DNA from: CAZNKU01 sp045654805
GTDB taxonomy: Bacteria > Bacillota > Clostridia > Monoglobales > Firm-18
Length of the DNA: 59,090 nucleotides
Direction of reading: 5' to 3'
NCBI GenBank assembly: GCA_045654805.1
Contig: JAZOOD010000023.1
Span: forward strand, 1 to 59,090
Below the pieces are notes generated by a model. That model did no database searches, was not told the origin of the DNA, and saw nothing but the letters and a program-made list of their open reading frames with translations. Below, piece after piece: positions 31,597 to 40,034 of this stretch; within the stretch, counting starts at the first letter, position 1; each line of letters starts with the position of its first letter. A program made the translations under genes and the position numbers.

Positions 31597-32871
31597 ATGA
31601 AAAAAGTGAAATTCCACACCCTTGGGTGTAAGGTTAATTTATATGAAACAGAGGCTATGAAGGGTCTTTTTGAAAACGCAGGATATAAAGTTACGGAAAA
31701 TGATGACGCAGATGTTTTGGTTATAAACACCTGTACTGTTACAGCTATGAGCGACCGTAAGTCACGGCAAATGATACGCCGTGCAAAAAAGAATAATCCC
31801 CAAAGTATAGTGGCAGTTGTTGGATGTTATTCGCAGGTTTCACCTGAAGATGTAGAAAAAATACAAGAGGTGGACATTATATTAGGTACAACAGACCGTA
31901 CAAAAATCGTAGAATATGTAAAAACCTTTGACGGCAACCGCAAAACCTATGTAAAAGCTGAAATACCAAAGGTGTTTGAGGATTTAAAATCAACTCACCA
32001 GTCCCGCACAAGGGCAACCCTGAAAATTCAGGACGGGTGCAGAAACTTCTGCACATACTGTATAATCCCATTTGCAAGAGGTCCGTTGCGTTCCAAATCC
32101 ATAGAATCAACTCTTTCGGAAGTAAAAGAGCTTGCATCAAACGGTTATAAAGAAATTGTGCTTGTTGGCATAAACCTTGCTATGTACGGCGTAGATACCG
32201 ACAAAAGGCTTATTGACGTAATAGAGGCAGTATGCTCTGTTGAGGGTATAGAAAGGGTACGCCTTGGGTCCTTGGAGCCTAATCTGGTAACTGATGAATT
32301 TATTAAGCGTACTAAAAAGCTTGATAACTTCTGCCACCATTTCCACCTTGCATTACAAAGCGGGTCAACAACAGTGCTTCAAAGAATGAAACGACACTAC
32401 ACCGCGGAAGAATATTTAAATGCGGCAAGGATGCTACAAAATGCATTTGAAGACTGTGCATTGACAACTGACGTTATGGTAGGCTTCCCCGGTGAAACTG
32501 ATGATGAATTTGAAGAAAGCCGCGACACTGTAAAAAAAGTCGGTTTCAGTTCCATACACGTTTTCCCTTATTCAAGACGAAAAGGAACTGTCGCGGATAA
32601 AATGGACAACCAAATAGACGAAAACATCAAAAATGCCCGCAGTGAAAAAATGATTGAAACAGGCAAACAACTCAAAAAAGATTTTTTTGAAAAATATATT
32701 GGAAAGACTATGGCTGTATTGATAGAAAGAGAAAGTTCTAAAGAGCTTTTTGAAGGACATACTTCCAACTTTATACAGGTGTTTGCCAAGGGCAATACGA
32801 CAGAAGGCGAGCTTGTTAAGGTTAAACTAACAGGATATGAAGATGAATTTATGACAGGTGAAATAATATGA
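31597..32871 (+). CDS. mtaB: tRNA ms2t6A37 methylthiotransferase MtaB
   Basis: A 424-residue radical SAM methylthiotransferase. The UPF0004 domain has three Cys in HTLGCKVNLYE, VINTCTVTAMSD and VVGCYSQVSP; the radical SAM cluster is in CRNFCTYCIIPFARG (about residue 147-161); a TRAM domain closes the protein. The GCKVN form is typical of MtaB, which converts t6A to ms2t6A at position 37 of tRNA-Lys. AAAGAGG precedes the ATG. It overlaps the next gene by four bases (ATGA). Confidence 0.94.
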   Translation: MKKVKFHTLGCKVNLYETEAMKGLFENAGYKVTENDDADVLVINTCTVTAMSDRKSRQMIRRAKKNNPQSIVAVVGCYSQVSPEDVEKIQEVDIILGTTDRTKIVEYVKTFDGNRKTYVKAEIPKVFEDLKSTHQSRTRATLKIQDGCRNFCTYCIIPFARGPLRSKSIESTLSEVKELASNGYKEIVLVGINLAMYGVDTDKRLIDVIEAVCSVEGIERVRLGSLEPNLVTDEFIKRTKKLDNFCHHFHLALQSGSTTVLQRMKRHYTAEEYLNAARMLQNAFEDCALTTDVMVGFPGETDDEFEESRDTVKKVGFSSIHVFPYSRRKGTVADKMDNQIDENIKNARSEKMIETGKQLKKDFFEKYIGKTMAVLIERESSKELFEGHTSNFIQVFAKGNTTEGELVKVKLTGYEDEFMTGEII

Positions 32872-34193
32872 TTGAAAAAAACAAGACCTATACTGCGGAA
32901 ATAACCGGAGTAGGGGAAAAAGGTGAAGGCATAGGCAGAATAGACGGATTTGCAGTATTTATCCCCTATGCTTTGTTGGGCGAAACTGTGGAAGTTCTTA
33001 TAGTAAAGGTGCTTAAAAACTACGCATTCGGCAAGCTGACAAACATTATAAAACCCTCACCATACAGAATCAGCCCAAAATGTTCCGCATTTTATAAGTG
33101 TGGAGGATGTGATTATCAGCATTGCACATACGACCTTGAACTTGAAAACAAAACAAATAAAGTGAAGGATTGCATTAAAAGAATAGGCGGACTTAATATA
33201 GAGGTTACAAACACTTTGGGCAGTACAAAAATGCACTACCGCAACAAGTCACAATTTCCCGTAACACCTGATGGCATAGGCTTTTACGCCCCACGCAGTC
33301 ACCGTGTCATCCCCGTTAACGACTGCCTTATACAAAACGAAAAATCTAACCGTGTTACAGGTATTGTAAAGGAATTTATGAGTAATTTTCACGTCAGGGC
33401 TTATGACGAAGCTACGGGGAAGGGTGTAATAAGACATATTTTCACAAGATGTACCCTTACGGGACAGATGATGGTGTGCATTGTAACCGCATCAAAAAGT
33501 CTTAAGGACAAGGAATCTCTTGTAAGTATGCTAAAAGCCGAATTCGGCGAGGACATTTCCATAATACAAAACATTAACCCCAAAAACACAAATGTCATTT
33601 TGGGTAATGAAAATATTTTGCTTAACGGTGAGGAAGTTGTAACAGATAAAATAGGTGATTTGTACTTTGAAATTTCACCCCAGTCATTTTTCCAGATAAA
33701 CCCTGAACAGACAAAAGTTCTTTACGACAAGGTAGTGGAACTTGCAGACCTTAAGGGAACGGAAAAGGTCCTTGATTTATATTGCGGAATAGGTACAATA
33801 GGGCTTTACCTTGCTAAATATGCAGAGTATGTAATTGGTGTAGAATGTGTGCCCGAGGCAATAGAAAATGCAAAGCGTAATGCAATGTTAAATAACATAA
33901 AAAATGCAGAATTTCACGTTGGCAACTCCGAGGATTTGGCAGAAAACTTTATGGACGCAGATGTAATAATAATTGACCCGCCCCGTAAGGGATGTGACGA
34001 AAAATTATTGCAGACAATATGCGATATTGCTCCAAAAAAGGTAGTCTATGTATCCTGCAACCCTGCAACATTGGCAAGAGATTTGAAAATTCTTGACGAA
34101 TATGGTTACAAAGCAGATATAGTGTATCCCGTGGATATGTTCCCAAGAACGAGCCATATAGAATGCATCACATCATTAACCCTAAACAAATAA
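32868..34193 (+). CDS. RlmD/RumA-type RNA (uracil-5-)methyltransferase
   Basis: A 441-residue protein with an N-terminal TRAM domain (KTYTAEITGVGEKGEGIGRI), a 4Fe-4S motif (CSAFYKCGGCDYQHC), the SAM-binding VLDLYCGIGTIGLYLA, and the C-terminal catalytic IDPPRKGCDEKL and VSCNPATLARDLKIL with the nucleophilic Cys. It methylates uracil C5 in RNA using SAM. The 23S rRNA position (as RlmD/RlmCD) or tRNA U54 cannot be settled from sequence. It is translationally coupled to mtaB. Confidence 0.92.
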   Translation: MIEKNKTYTAEITGVGEKGEGIGRIDGFAVFIPYALLGETVEVLIVKVLKNYAFGKLTNIIKPSPYRISPKCSAFYKCGGCDYQHCTYDLELENKTNKVKDCIKRIGGLNIEVTNTLGSTKMHYRNKSQFPVTPDGIGFYAPRSHRVIPVNDCLIQNEKSNRVTGIVKEFMSNFHVRAYDEATGKGVIRHIFTRCTLTGQMMVCIVTASKSLKDKESLVSMLKAEFGEDISIIQNINPKNTNVILGNENILLNGEEVVTDKIGDLYFEISPQSFFQINPEQTKVLYDKVVELADLKGTEKVLDLYCGIGTIGLYLAKYAEYVIGVECVPEAIENAKRNAMLNNIKNAEFHVGNSEDLAENFMDADVIIIDPPRKGCDEKLLQTICDIAPKKVVYVSCNPATLARDLKILDEYGYKADIVYPVDMFPRTSHIECITSLTLNK

Positions 34194-34227
34194 ACCCAAG
34201 AGGATAATATCCTCTTGGGTTTTATCA
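34193..34227 (+). terminator. Terminator of the mtaB/methyltransferase unit
   Basis: AACCCAAGAGGAT / ATCCTCTTGGGTT with a 3-nt loop and TTTATC. The stem starts right at the stop codon. Confidence 0.88.
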
Positions 34228-34415
34228 TTTAAACTCTGAATTATAAAATATGATGTAAAAACCGCCTTGTGCCACAGAAAGCCTTATGATTTTTTCATAT
34301 TTTATTATACTTCTTTTGATTTTGAACGTCAACATTTCCCACTTTAGTATTGATATAAAAAGCTTTTTTTGTTATACTTAAAATAAGTATTATTGAAATA
34401 TATGAGGATAAATAT

Positions 34416-35183
34416 ATGAAACTAGCTAGAACGTTGCTAACAATATCCGGCACAATACTTCTTATATGGTTTGTTTTACCCCTTACTCTTTTTGGAATAT
34501 TAAATGCAGGTAATGGGATTGGGATAGCATTTTCTCTTCTACTCATTACATACAGCATATTTTTTAAACAAATCAATAACGGAATTGCGGATTTTTACAA
34601 AAAGAAATTGGGAAGATTTATTTTACAACCAATTTTCGTAGTTATATTATTAATTATAATATTCATCATTTTTACAACAGTAAAAATGATATATACGGCG
34701 AACAATCATCCCAAAGAGGAAACTACAGTAGTTGTACTGGGATGTCAGGTAAAACCGCACGGACCCAGTCTTATGCTCAAAGAAAGACTTGAAGCTGCAT
34801 ATGAATATTTAAACGAAAATAAAAATGTAAAATGCATACTTTCCGGCGGTCAGGGTGCTGACGAACCAATGTCAGAGGCAGAATGTATGCACAATTGGCT
34901 TGTAGATAAAGGAATAGCCAAAGACCGGCTTTATATTGAGGATAAATCAACCTCCACAAGAGAAAACCTAATATTTTCCAAAAAAATTATTGATGAAAAC
35001 AACCTCAATCCCATAATGACTGTTATTACAAATGATTTTCATCAGTACCGAGCAAGCAAAATAGCCGAAACGTTGGGAATTATAAACTACAACGTATCGG
35101 GAAAAACACTCATAACATTACTGCCCACATATTATATAAGAGAACTGGGTGGAATACTGTTTGAAATATTTATTCCTATGTAA
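34416..35183 (+). CDS. DUF218 (YdcF/SanA-like) membrane protein
   Basis: A 255-residue protein: about three membrane helices in residues 1-100, then a DUF218 domain with VVVLGCQVKPHGPSLMLKER, CILSGGQGADEPMSEAECM, IEDKSTSTRENLIFSKKII and VITNDFHQYRASKIAETLG. Relatives are linked with envelope maintenance and vancomycin tolerance; biochemical function is unsettled. It is 24 bp upstream of pnuC and probably shares its transcript. A promoter was not pinned down. Confidence 0.87.
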   Translation: MKLARTLLTISGTILLIWFVLPLTLFGILNAGNGIGIAFSLLLITYSIFFKQINNGIADFYKKKLGRFILQPIFVVILLIIIFIIFTTVKMIYTANNHPKEETTVVVLGCQVKPHGPSLMLKERLEAAYEYLNENKNVKCILSGGQGADEPMSEAECMHNWLVDKGIAKDRLYIEDKSTSTRENLIFSKKIIDENNLNPIMTVITNDFHQYRASKIAETLGIINYNVSGKTLITLLPTYYIRELGGILFEIFIPM

Positions 35184-35207
35184 TATTAAAAATAAAGGTT
35201 GAAAAAT

Positions 35208-35906
35208 ATGAAAGAATTTATCAAAAACGAATTATACGGCTGGACAAAAGGCGAAGTTATATGGTTATTTTTCACCTGTTCCGTAATAACCGCATTATCA
35301 ATATACTGGCAGGATTCATTAATGGGTATAATATCTTCCGTAACGGGGATTGCATATGTAATATTTGCAGGTAAGGGTAAATTAAGTGCATACTTTTTCG
35401 GACTTATAAATTGTGCCCTTTACGCAATAATATCCTTTAAAGCAAAATTATATGGCGAAACTATGCTTAATGCCATATATTACCTTCCAATGCAGTTTGT
35501 AGGTTTTTTTATATGGAGTAAAAATATAAATCCTGAAACCCACGAGGTTGTAAAAAGACATATGAAATTTGTATGGCGTATTGTGTTAATGTTTTCAATC
35601 GCCGTTGCTACATATCTTTATGGTTTATTGCTTTATTATCTTGGTGACGCTATGCCATTTGTGGACAGTTTTACAACGGTTGCATCAGTTGTTGCAATGA
35701 TTGTATCCATAGGAATGTTTTCGGAACAATGGTGGATATGGATGGCAGTAAATTCCTTCAGCGTATATATGTGGTGGTGCAATTTTTTATCAGGAAGTGA
35801 CAATTTAGCTACACTTTTAATGTGGCTTGTGTACCTTATCAGCGGAATAATGATGTTGATAAAATGGGAAAAAGAGATAAAAAGCACCAAAAGCTCTGCA
35901 GTTTGA
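35208..35906 (+). CDS. pnuC: PnuC-type nicotinamide riboside transporter
   Basis: A 232-residue protein from the ATG at 35208 (AAAGG upstream). It has seven predicted membrane helices and the PnuC pattern SSVTGIAYVIFAGKGKLSAY, FGLINCALYAIISFK, LNAIYYLPMQFVGFFIW and QWWIWMAVNSFSVYMWW. PnuC takes up nicotinamide riboside for NAD synthesis by facilitated diffusion coupled to phosphorylation inside. Its last codons overlap the terminator hairpin. Confidence 0.93.
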   Translation: MKEFIKNELYGWTKGEVIWLFFTCSVITALSIYWQDSLMGIISSVTGIAYVIFAGKGKLSAYFFGLINCALYAIISFKAKLYGETMLNAIYYLPMQFVGFFIWSKNINPETHEVVKRHMKFVWRIVLMFSIAVATYLYGLLLYYLGDAMPFVDSFTTVASVVAMIVSIGMFSEQWWIWMAVNSFSVYMWWCNFLSGSDNLATLLMWLVYLISGIMMLIKWEKEIKSTKSSAV

Positions 35907-35928
35907 ATATTGCAGAGCTTTGTTATTG
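35891..35928 (+). terminator. Terminator overlapping the pnuC stop
   Basis: AAGCTCTGCA / TGCAGAGCTT around a 10-nt loop that contains the TGA, followed by TGTTATT. Moderate T-run. Confidence 0.6.
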
Positions 35929-35935
35929 TATATTA

Positions 35936-35965
35936 TTGACACAATATGCCATTTTATGGTATTTT
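35936..35965 (+). promoter_or_regulatory. Promoter of the acyltransferase gene
   Basis: TTGACA with TATTTT after 18 bp, 31 bp before the ATG at 35997. The -35 is perfect; the -10 is weak. Confidence 0.5.
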
Positions 35966-35996
35966 ATACCTATAAGGAGGCATATTATGAAAAAGG

Positions 35997-37027
35997 ACAG
36001 AAATATAAACCTTGACATTATACGGTGTATCGCCGTATTAACCGTTATATGTGTACACTTCTTTCTGCACAATGGATATTACAATATACCTGTAGAAGGT
36101 AATAAAATGTACATTGCTACAATTATGCGTACAGCATTTATGATATGTGTACCCTTATTCCTGTTGCTTACGGGTTATCTTATGAACAGGAAAACCCTGT
36201 CAAAAAAATATTATTTTGGAATAATAAGAACTTTGGCTATATATTTAATTTCCACTCTGTTTATACTGGCATACCGCAAATTTATAAAAAATGAGCCAAT
36301 GTCATTGATTGACTGTATAAAAAATCTCACGTCATTTTACCAATATTCGTGGTATATTTCAATGTACATAGGTCTATTTTTGCTTATACCGTTTTTAAAC
36401 CTTGTATACAATAACTTGAATAGTAAAAAACAAAAAAATATACTTATCACAACAATGTGCATTATTACTGCATTACCATCAATAACAAACACTTTTGGCT
36501 TTCCGATTGTTCCGGAATGGTGGGTTAACATTTATCCTCTAACCTACTACTTTTTAGGTGCTTTTATAAGGGAATACAAAGTTGATATTAAAATATCATT
36601 GAAAATGAACTTTTTACTCATTATACTTGCAGTAACAGTATTCGGTACATACACATTTATTCGCACACAGGGAAGTAATTTCATATACGGTGCCTGGTGT
36701 GAATGGTACAGCTTTGCAAACATCATAACATCCGTACTTGTTTTTATATTCCTACTGAGGATAAAAACAAATAACTTGCCGGAATTTATAAAGGCTGTAA
36801 TTACAAAAATATCCGCATTATCCCTGGGAATATACCTTGTGTCATGGATATTTGATGATTATTTTTATGCTATACTGAATGCAAAAATACCCGTAATGAC
36901 AGACAGGTTGCCATACTTTTTTATAATGGTGCCTATTGTGTTTATATGCTCATTCATTCTTTCGTACATAACAGATTTGATATACAAGGGTATTAATCAT
37001 CTTATATCAAAACAAAAACTGCGCTGA
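35997..37027 (+). CDS. Acyltransferase 3 family membrane protein
   Basis: A 343-residue protein from the ATG at 35997 with AAGGAGG 7 nt upstream. About ten membrane helices. The family start is NLDIIRCIAVLTVICVHFF, with the catalytic-type His in VCVHFF, and YSWYISMYIGLFLLIPFLN follows. Family members acetylate or otherwise acylate surface glycans, lipids or wall polymers. It stands alone between two terminators, close to a cardiolipin synthase. The acceptor is unknown. Confidence 0.88.
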
Positions 37028-37045
37028 AGCGCAGTTTTATTATAT
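37015..37045 (+). terminator. Terminator of the acyltransferase gene
   Basis: AAACTGCGC, loop TGAA, GCGCAGTTT, then TATTATAT; it contains the stop codon and overlaps the last codons of the convergent cls gene. Confidence 0.75.
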
Positions 37046-38554
37046 AAGGGGAGCAAATAATCTTATACACATACCAAATATTCGCCCGAAAATATTAAAT
37101 TTTTTATATGTTTCCAATGTTATTTCGGAACAGAGATTTTCCGTATTCTGATAATCCTGTTCCACATCTGCAATCTCCGGCACCTTGTACATAAACAATG
37201 CACATTCGTAATTAAGATACAAACTTCTATAGTCATAATTTATTGTACCTACCACAGCTTTATCATCATCGGAAGTTGTAACCTTGGCATGAACAAATCC
37301 CTGGTCGTATTCAAAAATTTTAACTCCGGCTTTCACAAGCTTGGGATAATATGAACGTGCAAGCCAAAGTGCATAAGGTTTATCGGGGATATGAGGCATA
37401 ATAATACGCACATCTACTCCGCGTTTTGCCGCATATTCCAAAGCTTCCTGCATTTCATAGCTTATTACAAGATAGGGAGTCATTATATGAACATACCTAT
37501 GAGCCCTGTTTATTATATCCAGATATACTCTTTCACCAACATATTCACTATCAATGGGACTGTCGGAATACGGAATAACATAGCCATCCGCCTCAACGCT
37601 TTTCCTTACAATATAATCATCATAGCTTTCGTTCTCTTTTTCAAAAACGTTCCACATCTGCAAAAACATTACGGTAAAGCTTACAACCGCATCTCCCTTA
37701 ATCATAACTGCAGTATCCTTCCAATGCCCAAACCGTATATCTTTATTTATATATTCATCAGCAATATTTATACCCCCCGTAAAGGCGGTATGTCCGTCAA
37801 TAACAAGTATCTTTCTATGGTCCCGGTTATTCTGATAAGTAGATAAAAGCGGTGTAACACGTTTGAATATTCTGCACTTTATACCCATATTTTCAAGTTC
37901 CTTGCAGTAATCCGCCGAAAATACCGCAAGACTTCCCATTGCATCGTGCATAAATCGGATTTCTACTCCTTCTGCAGCCTTTTGCTTTAAAATATCAAGT
38001 ATTTCAATCCACATAGATGACTTTGCATTTACTATAAAATATTCCAGGAATATGAACTTCTCAGCCTTTTTGAGCTCCTCCTTCATTTTTGCAAACTTAT
38101 CCTCTCCAAGAGGAAAATATTCTACCGATGTATTTTTATAAGTAGGATAGCCGGCAAAATTATATATATAATTTGAAAATCCCGTTATATCGCCCTCGTT
38201 TTCCAGTTCCTTTATTATATTTTCATTCTGAACCATATGATGTTTAGTTTCATTTACGATAACATTTGTCCTTTTACTGATAGATTTGGTAATAGCATTT
38301 ATGTGTGTGTAAATATATAAAAGCCCCCCAAATATGGGTAAAGCTGTAATCAACACTATCCATGTGTACTTAAATGAAGGCTCGCTGGGACGGTTGATTT
38401 CATAAATTACCAGAAATGCCCCCAGTAAGTACAATATCTCGAGTATATAACCGCTGTACTCATTAAGCCATAAAGCAAGAGCTATAAATGCCCATATCTG
38501 TATAACAAGTATAATTGCAAAAGATAAAATGCCGGAATGTAAAAACTTTCTCAT
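37040..38554 (-). CDS. cls: Cardiolipin synthase (phospholipase D family)
   Basis: A 504-residue protein with two N-terminal membrane helices (about residues 8-30 and 36-52) and two phospholipase-D half sites. The first is RDHRKILVIDGHTAFTGG (HxKxxxxD) near residue 240 and the second FVHAKVTTSDDDKAVVGT near 420. It joins two phosphatidylglycerol molecules or an equivalent pair to cardiolipin. The length and layout are standard for Cls. Confidence 0.94.
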   Translation of the reverse strand: MRKFLHSGILSFAIILVIQIWAFIALALWLNEYSGYILEILYLLGAFLVIYEINRPSEPSFKYTWIVLITALPIFGGLLYIYTHINAITKSISKRTNVIVNETKHHMVQNENIIKELENEGDITGFSNYIYNFAGYPTYKNTSVEYFPLGEDKFAKMKEELKKAEKFIFLEYFIVNAKSSMWIEILDILKQKAAEGVEIRFMHDAMGSLAVFSADYCKELENMGIKCRIFKRVTPLLSTYQNNRDHRKILVIDGHTAFTGGINIADEYINKDIRFGHWKDTAVMIKGDAVVSFTVMFLQMWNVFEKENESYDDYIVRKSVEADGYVIPYSDSPIDSEYVGERVYLDIINRAHRYVHIMTPYLVISYEMQEALEYAAKRGVDVRIIMPHIPDKPYALWLARSYYPKLVKAGVKIFEYDQGFVHAKVTTSDDDKAVVGTINYDYRSLYLNYECALFMYKVPEIADVEQDYQNTENLCSEITLETYKKFNIFGRIFGMCIRLFAPLI

Positions 38555-38635
38555 AAAATCACCTTGGAATAATTATACATTATACATATTTGAAATTCAA
38601 TTTATAACAAATATTATTTACAAATTTTTAATAAA

Positions 38636-38661
38636 AACACCGTGGAGTAATCCACGGTGTT
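38636..38661 (-). terminator. Terminator of the 431-residue SLH gene
   Basis: AACACCGTGGA / TCCACGGTGTT with a 4-nt loop; on the minus strand TTTTTATT follows. Confidence 0.9.
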
Positions 38662-38674
38662 CAAAATATTGATG

Positions 38675-39970
38675 TTATTGTTCCTCTTCAAGCTTTTCAT
38701 TGATTATGTCTTCAATTTTATCGATTGGAAGACCAAATAATAGCTTTGAAAGTTCATTTGCCTCATCAAAGTGTTCTTTTTTTAATTTTAGGAGTTTTGA
38801 CTGGAAACCACCCTTGTTCTCATCAGTCATAGCATCATATGCATCAAGTGCCTCATCAATTTTATATCCATACGTTTTATTGATATAGTCACCTTCATAA
38901 ATAGCTACATTCTTCTTTGCATCTGCAAGCACATTTTTGATAGCTTCCTTTACAGGATTAATAACTGCCATTTCGCCCTTTTCTACAGAAAAACTAACTT
39001 CTTCATTTAATACTTTAAGCATAGATTCAAGTGATTTTATAGCCTGTGCCTGCTTTTCCTCATCTATTTCAGGAACTTGGGGTTTTGACGGAGTACTTGG
39101 TGATGATCCGCCACCACCGCCACCGCCGCCGGCACTGGATTTTTCCCATTTGGCGTACAGTGTGATATCAGCTGTTATTAATGATGCAAAATCAAATGAT
39201 TTTGTCAAATTAGTATCTAAATACCAACCATCAAAAGTATAGCCTTTCTTTGTAGGTGAAGCAGGTTCCTTCACTGTTTTACCGGAGTCAACCTTGATAG
39301 AATCTATTGAATTGCCTCCATTTGTGTTAAATGATACAGTAAACACTTCAGTTTTATCCAAAGGTTTTTCTTCAGCATCAACAAAAACAGCCATAACCGA
39401 AGTAAGCTCTCCTCTTGTGATGTTTTCTGTTGCTCTGAATTTTCCTCCCGCTTCCAAAGACATCAACCTATTAGAAACAACCTTATTTACATAAGGAACA
39501 GCCCAAGAAGAAACTTCATCAGTAATAGTTTCTGTCATACTAAGGTCAAACAATTCGGTCACTCTTGTAATAATTGCACAAGCCTGTTCTCTTGTAAGAT
39601 AATCATTACCTTTAAATGTTCCGTCAGCATGACCTGTGATATAACCTGCTTTCTTGGCAACTGCTACATAGTTATAAAACCAGTCACTTTTACTTACATC
39701 TGTAAAAGTATCTGTTGCAGCCTCTGTATAACCAAAAACTAGATTTACTATTTTACACAATTCTGCTCTTGTAAGCGGATTATTAGGCTTAAACGTGCCA
39801 TCAGAATAACCGTTAAGCACACCTGCATTAACCAGCTTATATATAGCCTGACCACTTATGCTGTTAGCGTCTACATCTGTAAATGTAGGCTTAGAAGTTT
39901 CTGCTGCAAAGACTCCGATACTTGAAAGCATCATTGTCAAAATCATAAACAAAGATAGTATTTTTTTCAT
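38675..39970 (-). CDS. SLH-domain surface protein with InlB-type B repeat
   Basis: A 431-residue protein: signal peptide (first about 22 residues, ending FAAE), three SLH repeats (TFTDVDANSISGQAIYKLVN, then FKPNNPLTRAELCKIVNLVF, YLTREQACAIITRVTELF, ENITRGELTSVMAVF), one beta-grasp Listeria-Bacteroides repeat (VSFNTNGGNSIDSIKVDSG to GYTFDGWYLDTNLTKSF) around 210-275, a Gly/Ser linker (about 281-290) and a charged helical C-terminus. It should be exported and held on the secondary wall polymer. AAAAGGATG precedes the ATG. The C-terminal part is of unknown function. Confidence 0.88.
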   Translation of the reverse strand: MKKILSLFMILTMMLSSIGVFAAETSKPTFTDVDANSISGQAIYKLVNAGVLNGYSDGTFKPNNPLTRAELCKIVNLVFGYTEAATDTFTDVSKSDWFYNYVAVAKKAGYITGHADGTFKGNDYLTREQACAIITRVTELFDLSMTETITDEVSSWAVPYVNKVVSNRLMSLEAGGKFRATENITRGELTSVMAVFVDAEEKPLDKTEVFTVSFNTNGGNSIDSIKVDSGKTVKEPASPTKKGYTFDGWYLDTNLTKSFDFASLITADITLYAKWEKSSAGGGGGGGGSSPSTPSKPQVPEIDEEKQAQAIKSLESMLKVLNEEVSFSVEKGEMAVINPVKEAIKNVLADAKKNVAIYEGDYINKTYGYKIDEALDAYDAMTDENKGGFQSKLLKLKKEHFDEANELSKLLFGLPIDKIEDIINEKLEEEQ

Positions 39971-40006
39971 ACAATTATCATCCTTTTAGTTTAATTTAGG
40001 AAAATT

Positions 40007-40027
40007 AGAACACCAATATGGTGTTCT
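40007..40027 (-). terminator. Hairpin after the 1013-residue SLH gene
   Basis: AGAACACCA / TGGTGTTCT with a 3-nt loop, followed on the minus strand by AATTTTCC. The T-run is short. Confidence 0.6.
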
Positions 40028-40034
40028 AATTTAA

